DNA of 20,736 nt from Paramacrobiotus richtersi (Eukaryota; Tardigrada; Eutardigrada; Parachela; Macrobiotidae): positions 1 to 20,736 of the forward strand of contig JAQGAU010001192.1 of the NCBI GenBank assembly GCA_034698045.1. The letters run 5' to 3'. Under the pieces are notes generated by a model. That model was not told where the DNA came from and searched no databases. It saw only the letters and a program-made list of their open reading frames with translations. Numbering within the stretch: position 1 is the stretch's first letter; each line of letters starts with the position of its first letter. The translations under genes and the position numbers were made by a program. This document shows positions 1 to 11,182 of the stretch, piece by piece.

Positions 1-3000
1 TCGGTTGCACCCTCCAATGTCAGACCGCGGATGAGGAGAATGAACAAGACAACAAAAGGCGATAGGGCCGTTACCCAGACGGCCTTCCCCGAACTCTTTG
101 GTCCTATGTTGATCAGAAACCACATCAGTAATGTTTAAAAAAAAAAATTTTTTTGTTAACACTTGTAAGATAATGTGAAAGTTGTTATTCAGTGACGTTG
201 CACACATCTTACTATGAACACGTCCTTGTACTACGGTTTTCTTAGCTTTACGTATCTGTACGGTCTGGATTGCTGCTCACCTTTCCAAAGTGCAAAATAC
301 ACCATAACAAACACCACCAGCAATCCGCAGACGAACTGCCATTTTGGAGGTCCTAAATCGTGAATGCCGTCGGATTTGTGGATCTCCAAAACTTGTCGAC
401 TGCAGTGACAGAAAACTCATTTCACCTATCGTTTAGTAACGGTTCGAAGCCGCTCGCTAGTAATTAAGAGAACAATGAGATTGTTTACTCTATATCAGTT
501 GTTTGTGAGATTGTGAGTCTATGAGATCGTTTACTCTAGATACAGAGTAAACAATCTCATTGTTCTCTTAATTACTAGCGAGCGGTCTACTACAACATGA
601 ACGTTAAAAGAACTGTGTAGTAGTTACACGTATAGTACAGCTGATAACACGTTTTCTTAACCTATCCTATCTTAAACTGTCCATTTACGAACAGTACGCT
701 ATCCCATGTCTAGCTGCAAATTACATCGATGCGGTCATTTCATAACTGCAGGCTCATGAGTCGTACACGACGTATGATGCACTGCATCCACAATAAGTGA
801 GAATTTTCTGTCATGACATTATGCATTCAGCCTTCCTGAGTTTAAACCGTTATCATAGCGTGAAGGCCGTTCTCCTGACATGCCAAGGCATTTTTTGATT
901 GATCACCGTGTTATTAAGACACACCAAACGACACACTGATCTCCAATCACAGCACTGGCAGACCAGTCCATGTATCTGACTAGCCAATCATGCGTAAAGT
1001 GTCCGGTGCGATAAGAACACCAGCAACATTATCACCATTTTTTACAGCAAACGCAAAGTATTTCCATAAACTGGTGCGAAAAAGACTAGCTCGGTTTTTC
1101 CAATAAGAGCAGGAAAAGAAGCATTACATCATTACAGTGACCATATGCTTAGGCAGCGGAAATGGTGATTGTGACAGGGCAGGGGGAAATGAGCGATTAG
1201 ACTTACAAGTAATATTCCTCTGCTGGGGAGATCCGCGTGGAATCATTGGCGCCCGTTGCATTCTGACTGCAGTTTGCAGTGTTCCATGTGTGATTGCAAT
1301 CTGTAAAATGTCATACATGTCGTCAACCGTGACATCTGTACTGGAAGCATAAATTAACGCATAGGAAAAGCTGCGTTACACGAAGCGACGATATTTCGTT
1401 CTACACGTCTCCTAACACTGGAGAACCTAACGTTACATGCTTTGTGGGACGTTTCCTTTCTTATGTTTGCGAAAACACTGGTCAGCAACACAAAATGACT
1501 TAGGTCATAACAGTACGCAGACGCATGTCTGTAAGCCTTTATAGAGAAACGAACGACTATCTACAAATTCAGGATTGGTAAACGATTGTTTTTACGGGCA
1601 GGAGAAAGCATATCGACTTGCTTTTTGTTTCAGCGTTTAAACATGGAAATAATACGCGGTAATCTTAGTTTGATTGTGGCTATTGATTCTCCGCGCCGTT
1701 CTTACTTGGATAAATTTTTTATTTGGTTTTTGGAATTCCTATTGGATAGACACTGTTTTCAGGCTATTGCTAAATAAATTCAAATCATGATCAAAAAAGA
1801 CCACGTCTCAGGTTTCCGTTCAGCTGTTATACATGGAGCTCTTTCGTATGATTTTATAAATATTCATTATGATTCTTTTCTTACGCAACTATATAATTAT
1901 TGGGAAATTCGTAAATCGGCCATAAAGGAATCGAGAAACTCGAGCGCACGAATCAGAAAAACGAGTCAAAAGAGAAAACTTCAGCTGAAAGAAAGCCCAA
2001 TCGGAAGCATCAATAAGGCCTCGTATAACCTTTATGACTCGCAAAGTGGTCCTTGTATAATTCCTCCAAACTCTGTAGCATTATCGAGTACCGGCAATGT
2101 GCCGGTATCAAAGTGGACTCGTGTATTAGCTAACCTGGAGTGTATTCATTGGGGTATCATTTCCTGAGCTACCTTGGCCGATTAACTGCGAGAGACCCGC
2201 TCCCCAGAGGAATCATTTGATGAGCTTCAAATGATTAACAAACGCTTCCGCTCGAGACCGGGCCGGGGCAACTATACAGACTAATTGTCAAACACACGAC
2301 TGGGCAATATTATTGTCCGGGTAAAAGTAGTCGCGATCGACACTATTGGCATGCAATGTGGAAGGGGCGCACTGTGACCCTTGGCGCTGAACATTAACCT
2401 CCTTTTGAATTATATGCATAATTATAAAACTGTAAACTTCTCATAACCTGCTTTGAATGATTTATCTGGCAATAGCCCCGAAAACATGTTACACAATAAA
2501 AATTCCAAAAATCAAATACAATATTTGTCCCAGTTAGCACGAGAAGGGACAGTAGCCAAAATCAAACTAACATTACCGCGCATTATTTCCATGCTTAAAC
2601 GCTGAAACAAATAACAAACCTGCTTTTAAAGCCTTAGCTTCACTAAAACAATATTTATCTACAATATTAATATAATAAATGTTAGAAATTATTAGAAAAC
2701 ATGTAATACAATGAAAAACAGATGTATTGTCGTTTCAGGGATGATACTTAAAAATGCAGATCAATCACTGATTAGCTTTCTCTTTTTTCACATTCCAGTC
2801 ATCAACAATCAACAAATTACTCATCATCACTAAAAATACCGCGAACACAGAGAGCGTTCCCTTTCTGCAACAAATACTAATATTCTGAAAGAAAAAACAA
2901 CATGCTCGCTGATTATCTGTCTTCTCTGTGTACTTACGTGCCCACGGTACTTCCGCTTGAAAAGAGGCCACAATATAATATATTGCCGTGGAGATGATTG

Positions 3001-4401
3001 TATTGTAATAAAAACTCTAGGGAAAACCAAAGAAGACACCGGTAAACTTCCGTGCCTGGATTAGCAAAGAAGCAGTCAGCAGTTTTGTACCATATACGAT
3101 GCAATCACACAAATTCCAAATCCAACACCTGAAAACACCCACACCAGTATACCACAGAGGTGGAAGGCTCTTACAGTCTATTAATAAGCGTTTTGAACAA
3201 TGGGCGCTCGAAAAACGCGGGAAAATCATTCCGAACAAAATATAATTCGAATGTAAAAGTTTCGTAAAATGAACCGAGTTTCGCGAAATGTAAAAAGTAC
3301 AAAATGTCTTTTACGTACCTAGAAAACGTTTTATTAAGCATTTTAAAATGGAAAAAAATTACTTATCAAGAAAAAAACGTTCGACAGCAAAAAAACGGTC
3401 AAAATTTTATTTCAGAAATCATTAAAATGCTCATATGATATTATGACGTCACCTTTGAATAATGGGCAGATATACCGCCAAATACTTATACATCCCGATC
3501 GGTAATATTGGCCCAGCGCTAATTCCAAATAAAACAAGGGCATTCCGCCCAATATCAGCATCACTGCATGGAGACAAACAAATTCGGAATCAATTGGATG
3601 TTTTCAGTGTATCCAAAGGACAGGAAACCGGAAGTGGAACAATTCGTTTAATATGACTAGGCAAACTTACCGGTATAGGGTATGAGAAAGGCGCCTGTGG
3701 ATCATCCGGAAAAGAAAGCAAGGAATAACAGGAAGTTAGCATAGCCAGGAATACGTAAAAAGCAATATGCGCGCACGTACCTCCTCCTGCAATAAAGCCA
3801 TTAAACGATTAAACGATGACTGCGGTTGAGAGTTTTTCATAAGGTAATGAATGATCAAGTGTTTTTTTATTGATGATGTTTAGGAAAATACATCTACGTC
3901 ACTACGTGTGCTACAGTTAGAAGAAAAAACATAAAGAATTACGTATAAAATGGTCCCGAGAAACGTCGAATAAACATTTTGTTTTATTGTTATATATAGA
4001 AGCGATATGGTTTGCCTGCGACGTAATATGTGATTTATTAGCCAATCGAAGCAGTATCTTCGTTTGATTCTTCGTTTCTTGTGTCAACACTGATTCGCAC
4101 TTCTTTTTAATACAGTAACTGTTTTTAACAATATCTAAATAACATAACGGAACACATACAATTTCTACTTAAAATGTTATTAAAAATTTACAGCAACGAA
4201 GGTTTATCAAAATCCTAGCGAAACATAGCTTTGAAACAGGTGCCTACCGTTTTTGTAGCAAACATAGGGAAACCTCCAGACATTCCCCAGATCCACGCAA
4301 AACCCAATAATCGACAGTAAAAACTCAATCTTCCGATCCCACTGTTCCCGTTTGGCCGCATGGACCGGCATATGCCCGGTCGCGGGTGCCGACGAACTCA
4401 T
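1..4401 (-). CDS. SLC6A4-like: Serotonin/dopamine-type SLC6 monoamine transporter, 5' half (partial, 8 exons)
   Basis: Plasma-membrane Na+/Cl- coupled symporter expected to clear a monoamine from synapses. Exons on the minus strand: 4401-4248, 3694-3671, 3563-3453, 3128-3091, 3016-2938, 1300-1207, 399-281 and 103 to the left edge. All introns are GT-AG and phases join without a break to 240 codons (N-terminus to TM5). TM1 carries [12 protein letters not shown], whose Asp is the amine-binding residue of SERT/DAT/NET (Gly in GABA and glycine carriers). TM2 and loop read [16 protein letters not shown] and [14 protein letters not shown], the most SERT-like part; TM3 has SFYYNTIIS. Extracellular loop 2 has the disulfide pair in [10 protein letters not shown] and four N-glycosylation sequons. 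DLGPPKW before TM4 is more DAT-like, so the substrate is uncertain. The chosen Met (4401) leaves only 17 residues before the conserved REQWDRK region, and an in-frame stop lies upstream, so a further 5' exon is possible. NGGGAF is shortened to NGAF at the first junction. The 3' half is outside the window. Confidence 0.93.
450..585. repeat. Perfect 42-bp inverted repeat with 52-bp spacer (foldback/MITE-like), in transporter intron 6
   Basis: Bases 450-491 are the exact reverse complement of 544-585, so transcribed or single-stranded DNA would form a 42-bp hairpin. The spacer (492-543) holds a second, direct copy of the inner end: 475-492 and 521-538 match at 17 of 18 positions (atgagattgtttactcta against atgagatcgtttactcta). 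I see no target-site duplication at the borders and no coding capacity. It could be a short foldback or MITE-type element, or a palindrome made by replication slippage. Confidence 0.85.
1575..1785 (+). repeat. Dispersed repeat family, copy A (transporter intron 5)
   Basis: Shares with the copies near 2445, 15727, 16419 and 19531 a core including caggagaaagca, cttgytttttgttt, ggaaataatgcgcggtaa, agtttgatttTGGCTA and tttttatttgatttttgga. In this copy the core can be read as a 63-codon open frame (1586-1777), but other copies carry stops at ATTTGA within it, so I do not call a gene. Relative to the others there is a three-base length difference in the central part. Class unknown. Confidence 0.7.
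2445..2632 (-). repeat. Dispersed repeat family, copy B (inverted, transporter intron 5)
   Basis: The reverse complement of this segment contains tttgtttcagcgtttaagc, atggaaataatgcgcggtaa and tactgtcccttctcgtgcta, aligning with copies A, D and E. The right-hand tail (tgttttcggggctattgcca) matches the tail of copy A, which fixes that boundary. The 5' end is shorter than in copies A and E. Copies A and B are in opposite orientation about 650 bases apart in the same intron. Confidence 0.7.
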
Positions 4402-5918
4402 CCTCCCAATGATCAGATCAACAAGCACTTCCTAGCAAATCTTACCATTAGCATCCCGCGCATCCATCATTCCCATGAAACCACGAACAAAAGCATCCAT
4501 TCGCACGGGCCACCACCGACAAAAGGTCACGGTTTCCGTTGGCTGGGATGATTATCCATTCTTTGAAAATAAGGGTCATCAGTGCAAGAGCGGCAACAAA
4601 TGTTTGAATGCGAGGTGTCAAGTGTTGAGCAGCGAGGCAGAATATGCGGGGGTATACACACTGTAACCGGGGATCAAGTCCCGATCAATTCCCTGGCGCT
4701 GCACTTGATACAGCCTACAATAGCATTCTGTATATCCAGCATATACATGCGTACCCGGCGTGTTTGTTTTGTGTGAAATAAAGAAACTGGCGCTTATGCT
4801 GTTGTTTAACTGGCATTTTAATACACTGCAACTGTCTATTGTTCGGTGTTGTTGGTGGGCTTGTGTCAAGCGAGGCGATAAGTGGCTGGTAGCTAAACAC
4901 TGGCTAATGTCAGAACAAATAATGATTTATAGAGAAATTACTTGTGTCCACGGCTGGTGGTTATGCGGCTGCACGGTGTGTTTATATTTTTGGCAAGTTG
5001 ATACGTCGACGTGTTTTAGTGGATATATGGCAGGGAACATCGTAATAATGATCATAAATCAGCCCACCTGCGAGTGGGTAATGGTGGAGGAGTCGCTCCA
5101 GCACCACGACCGATATACTGTATGTGTTTGGTTGGTTGTACGCGCACAACGGCAAGGCACCGTCAAATAGGGTTTATGTGGGCGCATACCGAGATCTCCA
5201 CCGGAAACCGCTGTATACGGGTTGTAGCCAGTGTTTTATGTCCAGATTTGCATGTAGCGTACAATGCAGTGCCTTGTACTGTATTCCTCTCAGGTGAAAT
5301 ATCAACGAGGGCCTTATCACGTTCACGTATTGAAAAGTAGTGTACGAGTACGCGTTCGTATGTATGATACTACGAGACTTCTACGATTTTATCTCCCGTT
5401 GTAGTTTTTTGCATTACAAAAGCCCTCCCCCAAAAAAACGAAGCAGTCCGAGATCGGCCATGGTCTAGACATGAGCCAAAGATAACAGGCTATAAGTTAA
5501 AAGAAAAATTCAGAATCATGACGTTTGGCAATTAGAACATAGCGAACATTTATTTATTACATGGTTACCGGCAATTTAACCGGTATGGACAAGTCAGCAT
5601 GGCCGCTTGTGTTTTGTCAGTATGGTGTACATTGTACGTTGACAAAATGTATGGTATAGTGTTAACGTTGGATGAATCAATTAATTGTAAGCTATCAAGC
5701 ATACGCTGACATGATGTTTGATTAATTTTGTTAATTTTAGTTTCATTGTCATAACATTTACAATTTGTAGTTTGTACACTAGTTATGCGCCGAATGAGAG
5801 AGCATTATATGATTGTTCATCATGCATTATTGTCATTTGTCACAATATTTACGTATACGTACGTACAGGCATCAATGCATCGAATATCGATAAACCCAAG
5901 AAAATTTATTAAAAGAAT
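4402..5918. other. Intergenic gap between divergent genes; no supported gene
   Basis: Lies between the 5' end of the minus-strand transporter and the 5' end of the plus-strand EGF gene, so it should hold both promoters. An open frame at 4760-5170 (136 codons) is rich in Cys and Trp and resembles no family I know, so I do not call it. On the minus strand, 4449-4448 and neighbours give a donor-like gtaaga after a short ATG frame (MDAFVRGFMG...). It could be an upstream transporter exon, but I found no compatible acceptor. No TATA box or other core element stands out. Confidence 0.5.
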
Positions 5919-5985
5919 TACGGTATACCTATCTTGCTACAAATTATTGCGTTCGTTTGTCTTATTTGCTGCAGCGTTGCTACTG
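5919..5985 (+). CDS. Possible signal-peptide exon of the EGF membrane protein (no ATG found)
   Basis: This stretch reads ...PILLQIIAFVCLICCSVATG, a hydrophobic segment followed by an S-V-A signal-peptidase-type site, and ends at ACTG|gtaacg in phase 1. Joining it to the acceptor cccacag before 6430 keeps the EGF frame and gives ...CCSVA-TEMHPRSRC, with the cleavage site just ahead of the first EGF module. Against it: the frame has a TAA at 5910-5912 and no ATG between, so another exon or an unusual start is needed, and the donor is not strong. A competing donor at 6267 (cacag|gtaagc) pairs with an acceptor at 6386 but would make that exon untranslated. Confidence 0.3.
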
Positions 5986-6429
5986 GTAACGTAAATAGCA
6001 TGCAGCCATAGTAAAGAGATCGAAATTACAGGGTGCAGATTCTGATCGACAGAGAAGCAAGTTACAACAACAATTAAAACTTTATAGTATTAGTAGATCA
6101 ATAATTCCGTAAGATGCACAGCGTCACCGAATTCACATCAGCTCGTTAACGTTTCACGAGCGTATTTGATCCATTCGTACACATCAGTAGAAGTACATGT
6201 ACGTAACGGTATAATAATGTAGGCCAAAAAAGCAAAGGAATACATAGTTGCGATTTGCATTTTCACAGGTAAGCGTCATACAGGAGCACGTACATAATCC
6301 ATTTATTTTGATTTCTTGCGGTTATAATTAGGTTCAAATCAACTGCGGCTAATTCTGCACGATTTGCACTGATTGATTTTTCTCTTCTTGATAGAACGGT
6401 ATTCCCATCTCGCTGGTAAATTCCCACAG

Positions 6430-7645
6430 AAATGCATCCGCGTTCCCGTTGTGTCCACTGCTCCAACGGCGGTACCTGTCTGTTCTACGGCCCCGAAACT
6501 GAAGACTACAAGTGCGTCTGTCCGCCCGGATTCCGCGGCGGCCACTGCGAGGCCGTGTACAACGAGTGCGAGACCCAGCTGTCCACTCCATGTCCCCCGG
6601 GAGCGCGGTGCATCAGCGCCCCGGGGACCTATTCCTGCCAGTGTCCGCCCGGTCAAGTGATGCTCCAGTTTCAGTGTGTCCGTAAACTCAACTGCGCCGA
6701 TCAGCCCTGTCAAAATGAGGGGATGTGCTTGACCGTGATCGGTGAACATCGGGATTACCAGTGCGAGTGCTCGCTGGGATTTCAGGTAAACAAATCATCC
6801 GGTTTGTAATGCCAAAGGTCACGCGCTGACGGAGACTTTGCAACTGTGATGATCGCAGATGTTAAGTAATTACTTCAATATTTTTATTTAATTTACTGTC
6901 TTACTCTGCTAATAGTTTGACGTGGTGGAATACTTTGTGGATTCTTTACAATGAAAGTTCGTTAAAACGATGGTTTTTTATAGGGTATCGATTGTGAGAA
7001 AGTTATTGCGACTTGTACAACCAACTACTGCGGCCCACACGGAGCTTGCATAGCTACACAATCCGGACCGAAATGCCAGTGCCTCGCCCAGTACTTCGGC
7101 GCAAAATGCGAACTCATCTCCAAACATCCGAGAATTTCACCATCCGGAACCGTTCAAAACGATTCATCAATCGCAGAAACCATTCGCTCTTACGAAACAC
7201 TGGAGCTTTTCTCCATCTCCGCTGCGATCTTCTTAGGCATACTTTCCTTGGGATCGGTTATTTTATGTGTCTACGTCGGCGTAAGACGTTATCAGGTAAA
7301 CGATGGCCGTACACTTCGTTCAAGAAATTAGGGACCTGTAATTATTTTTGACAGATTTATGACCTTCAAAGACGAGCAGATGTGTGGAATGTGGTTAAAG
7401 ATACATGCTGTTGTCGCCCTTTTGAAGAGGCCCAGATAGTAATTTACAAAGAAATCTTGCCGTCAAGAAATGAACACAGAATGCAGGGAAGACTGAAACG
7501 GACGCAGCAGCGAATTGATAGAGTCCTGCGTTCAGAAGAAAAGAATCTTCGAGCGCTTGGTGCGCATTTACATCGGTCAAAACAGCTGCGAAAAGGGACG
7601 CGGGATAGCCTTGAGGAAATGCATCGGTTAATAACTTCTATATGA
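6430..7645 (+). CDS. Single-pass membrane protein with four EGF modules (5' end unresolved)
   Basis: Exons 6430-6785, 6984-7295 and 7355-7645 (TGA). Donors CAG|gtaaac (twice) and acceptors ttatag and gacag keep phase 0; counting from the ATG at 6432 gives 318 residues. EGF1 is about residues 7-39 (CSNGGTC, CVCPPGFRGGHC), EGF2 46-82 (NEC, CQCPPG), EGF3 88-122 (CQNEGMC, CECSLGFQGIDC, split by intron 1) and EGF4 129-160 (CGPHGAC). A membrane segment at about 194-216 (FSISAAIFLGILSLGSVILC) is followed by Arg-Arg, placing the EGF modules outside. The 100-residue tail has a CCC cluster (240-242) that could be palmitoylated, then a charged, probably helical stretch rich in Arg, Lys, Gln and Glu. MHPRSRC cannot be the true N-terminus if the modules are secreted, since no signal peptide precedes them in this exon; see 5919-5985. 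I do not recognise the orthologue; an adhesion or signalling role is inference. Confidence 0.85.
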
Positions 7646-8125
7646 AAGATTTCATGTGCGTTGTAGTCTATCATTGTGAAATTCCAGTTTTATGTGAATC
7701 ATAATGTGATGCGTACCAAACATTGTAACGAAACCAAATTTTTGTTACTTATTCGGTAAAATTCTGCAAGTTTTAAGCCCACACGGACTACCGGAGTGGG
7801 GCGACATCAGCTGTCCGCCACTAGATGGCGTCTGCATGTGAAATCACGCAAAGTGCACGCTATTGGCTGGCTTGATTAGGTCGTGCTAATTTGATTGGAT
7901 GTTAGCTCACAGCGTCAGTCGGTACGCCTACCTGCTGTTGCCACATCTTGTTCGGCGTATTTCGCCTTGAAATTTCCAGCCGGTTGCTCACTGCGCAGTT
8001 CTCCGTTTAACACCCGCTGTCAGCGAAGGTTCCTCACAGTTTTCCCGATCTTCGCTGATCTCGCGCCATCAGGTCGTAATTCCATATTAAGGATTTCAGT
8101 TTTTATAAAACCTCCACCCACAAAA
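7646..8125. other. Intergenic: EGF gene 3' end and TCTP promoter/5' UTR
   Basis: Separates two genes on the same strand. No AATAAA follows the EGF stop. The segment should contain the TCTP promoter and leader; TCTP mRNAs in other animals begin with a pyrimidine tract, and several C/T runs are present (for example near 8036-8056), but I cannot place the start site. Confidence 0.5.
7818..7830 (+). promoter_or_regulatory. CTCF-like motif upstream of TCTP
   Basis: ccactagatggcg fits the CTCF core CCACYAGRKGGCR at every position. It lies about 300 bases before the TCTP start codon, between two genes. A single match of this length may be chance, and whether this organism has CTCF is unknown. Confidence 0.3.
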
Positions 8126-10520
8126 ATGATCATCTACAAGGATTTTGTCACTGGTAAGTTCTGGAATTTGGGGAATGTTTGATGCCTCTCATATGGTTGC
8201 CAGTTTTGTGCTTGGCGAGCACAGCTTTCATATTTTCTCATGAGATTCGTTATTGCCAAATATTTTTCGATATAAATAATTGAAATTTCCACTGAGATAA
8301 ATTGCTCTGGGATCTAAAGACGCCAGATGGAATTTAATGAGATATTCTGGTTTTCCACTTTCCTTGAATGGTGCGCAACAGTGATAACGCACTGTGGTTT
8401 AATGACATCGTCGTGGGCAGTGAACCGGGAAATGGTCCGCTTCGCATTCCTCAAGAAATGATGTCATTCAGTTTAATTTATTCGTGAATATCGGGCCATT
8501 GCTTCTTTCGTTTTGATCATGAAGCAATCTCAAACCATAAACTTGCTCGAAAAGGCTTGCAAGCGTCGTAATTTTGGAGTCACCATTTTTCTGTTTTGTG
8601 GACTGTGGTTTTAACATTTTGCCTGTTGTAGGCGATGAGCTGTTTACCGATGCCAACAAAGTCAAATTGGTCGATGGAGTTTTGTATGAAGTGGAAGGAA
8701 AGGTTAGTAATCATAAATTCATAACTGTAACTGTTTAAAAGTCGTTGTGTAATTAACAGATTTTGTAGGGGAAAATTTTCTGTCGAGAACATCCTGCAGG
8801 CTGTATAGTTTTAGTAACGATTTTGTCGAATTTTTGTTAACGTGTCCAATCTAATACTCGGTCGCTTCTCACTCAGCGGTTCGAGCTTCGCTTCTGGACG
8901 AAATTATCCCCATTGCAGACTCTGAAGAAGCTTGTTTAGCATTGACTGGCTGAATCGGTGATACAAGGGTCCAACAATAATAGGAAAAGCCGCGAAATTA
9001 TTCCTGTAAATTTGTAAAAATTATTTTACTATTTAAAAAGATTATTTTTATCATTTAAAAAATTACTTTTAAATTTATAAATTATTCCTGTATATTTGTA
9101 AAACACTAGAAGAATTATTCGTCCAAAAATAGGAAAATAAGCGTAACGTTCCTTAAAATTTGTAGAAAAAATAGTGAAATTATTCCTCAAAAAAACGCTG
9201 TTAAATGCTGTTTCCGTTGGCAGTACGTGACCCGGAAGGTGGGCGATGTGGTGTTGGCGGGAGCGAACCCGTCGGCCGAGGAAGCGGAGGAGCAGGCGGA
9301 GGAGGGCACCGAGTCGGGCATCGATATCGTCCTCAATCAGCGGCTGTTGGAGGCCAAGTGGTTTGAGAACAAGGAGGACTACACCAAGTACATCAAGGCC
9401 TACATGAAAGCGTAAGGTTTCCTATGCATGATACTTTATTTTATAATTTATTATTATTTTTAATATTAATTTGTATGATTCTTACAATTTATTATGTTAT
9501 GATTCTTACAATTTATTATTTTATGATTTTTACAATTTATTATTTTATCATTATTTCGCTATTATTATTTTATTATTATAACAATTTATTATTTTTTCGC
9601 TATTATCATTTTATTAGTGTTGTATTTATTCTTCCTGATTATTGTTTATTTTTTTGACATGTTTTTGTAGTATTTGGTTAGTGTCATTTGATTATCATTT
9701 CGATTGTTTTTGTTGTATGATAATTGTCTTTGATTTTGGGATACGTGAAACAGGTTGATGAAGAGAGTGGAGGAGACCAAACCCGCGGAGCTGGACACTT
9801 TCAAGGCGGGCGCACAGAGTGCCGTCAAGAGCCTCCTGGGCAAGCACAAGGACTTGCAGTTTTTCATGGGTACGCTATTTATTTACAAAACATTTTAACA
9901 CCGAAGCATTGCTGATAATTATTTCAGTTTTATTTCCAATGGTGAAGAGATTTCTCTGAGAGTTTTCATAGTTTTCTGGTTGAATGTATTTCAGTTGTTA
10001 CTGTACTGTTATGAATAATTTGTGTTTGTATAGTTTCATATTTATTCTAATTCTATTCTAATTATTTTGTATCATTTTTGTTATTTTTATTTAATTTTTT
10101 ATTGTAGCTGCTTATTTAATACTACATTGCCGAATGCTAATTATTTTCTATTTATTTTATATTATTTTTGGCATCTATCTATATTTGTTATTATAGTTGC
10201 ATATTTAGCTTATTTTATTATTTAATATTACAGTATATTGCCGAAATTTTTTTATTATATCTTCATATGTAAGTTATTTTTTTGTTATATTTTATTTCAT
10301 ATATAATTTTTTATGACAATGAATATGAATAGACAGAATAGTGTTATTGTTTGTAATGCTTCATCTTGTATTGCGGTCGATAATTATTGCCACTTTGGCA
10401 GGTGAAAGCATGGATTCGGACAAGGGAATGGTGATTCCCGTCGAGTACCGGGATGTTGCTGGCGCCCAGGTTCCCATCATGTACTTCTTCAAGCACGGTC
10501 TGATTGAAGAGAAGGTGTAA
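8126..10520 (+). CDS. Tctp: Translationally controlled tumour protein (TCTP), complete, 5 exons
   Basis: Small, abundant, conserved cytoplasmic protein linked to growth, survival and stress responses. Exons 8126-8153, 8632-8702, 9224-9411, 9754-9869 and 10402-10520 (TAA) join in phases 1, 0, 2 and 1 to 173 residues, the usual TCTP length (about 172). The start MIIYKDFVTGDELF is the family N-terminus. The acidic mobile loop reads ANPSAEEAEEQAEEGTES, ahead of GIDIVLNQRL. The helical hairpin includes NKEDYTKYIKAYMK and LDTFKAGAQS. The second family signature is LQFFMGESM followed by GMVIPVEYRD, and the end is IMYFFKHGLIEEKV. The family's common C-terminal Cys is absent. Exon 3 is markedly GC-rich while the flanking introns are very AT-rich. 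All introns are GT-AG. No AATAAA was found close downstream. Confidence 0.98.
8993..9200. repeat. Degenerate AT-rich direct repeats, TCTP intron 2
   Basis: The phrase aaattattcctgtaaatttgt recurs with small changes near 8994 and 9078 (aaattattcctgtatatttg), and in shortened form near 9176 (gaaattattcctcaaaa). The pieces between are A/T-rich. It looks like a decayed tandem array with no coding content. Confidence 0.55.
9475..9546. repeat. 24-bp tandem repeat, 3 copies, TCTP intron 3
   Basis: Units 9475-9498, 9499-9522 and 9523-9546 share atgattcttacaatttatta with one to two changes each. The array lies in a longer AT-rich tract (about 9424-9640) inside the intron, between a GC-rich exon and a short one. 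No function is apparent. Confidence 0.8.
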
Positions 10521-11182
10521 CTGTTGACCATCCGAACAAGAAATCCTATCCAATTCCAAGCTATGGGGACGCGCCCATTAATCCTTTTTGCAAATTGACG
10601 ACAACGTATATTTGTTCTGCATGTTACCATCCCGCGGGTTTTGTACTTGTACGCGCTTTCATCAGCAGTGTTTACTGTGTTTAATTAACGAGAAATTCGA
10701 TAATTGTTTGGTTGGATGCGGCAGATCAGCTGATGAACAGTTTGTCGGGTGGACAGTGCGTAAATTGATAAAAGAATGAAAAGAGAATCATCGATCGGTT
10801 ACAATGTGGTTTGAATTCTGTAGAACACATGGGAACAGCAAATTGTCTGAGTTGTGTCGAAAAATCTCCAGTGACAGTGCAGCAATCAGATAAGACTTAT
10901 GCAAGTGTTTTTAGTTTGGTGAAATTGTGTCGGAAGCATCGGAAGGGAATTTCCGGTTTCAGTGAGCCTGCGGTTAAGGCGAGCTATTTCGTGGTGGCAG
11001 TCAGGCATGATTTGTGCATTTCCGGTTTCGAATCCGCACGGACAGCCACCGCGGGCGGTACCGTTATGTCTTGTTGTACTGTGTTAGTTAAATAGCTATC
11101 CAGCGCCCACATTCTTCGGTTGACAACTTGACGATCTACAGTTGCATCTTTGTAAGGTTGCGTGTTTTGAACGTATGGAAGC
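10521..11182. other. Intergenic: TCTP 3' flank and upstream of the BTB-USP7 gene
   Basis: No exon is supported here. An open frame at 10811-11095 has no family resemblance. The sequence includes two copies of atttccggtttc (about 10949 and 11019) in unrelated surroundings. The TGA at 11168-11170 is in frame with, and upstream of, the ATG at 11183, so the next gene's first exon cannot extend in that frame without another splice. Confidence 0.5.

Noticed and set aside
1586..1777. 63-codon plus-strand open frame in transporter intron 5
   Set aside because: It coincides with a copy of the dispersed repeat; the frame is interrupted in the other copies.
4760..5170. 136-codon plus-strand open frame between the transporter and the EGF gene
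   Set aside because: Cys/Trp-rich, no domain or family resemblance, and overlapped by other-frame ORFs. It lies in a likely promoter region.
6339..6749. 136-codon minus-strand open frame
   Set aside because: It is antisense to the EGF exon; the Cys-rich pattern is on the plus strand only.
8100..8112. TATA-like tttataaaa before TCTP
   Set aside because: It lies only about 15 to 20 bases before the start codon, too close to direct a transcript with a leader.
9475..9546. Regular 24-bp repeat considered as a CRISPR-like array
   Set aside because: The units are directly adjacent without spacers, AT-rich, and inside an animal gene intron: a simple tandem repeat.
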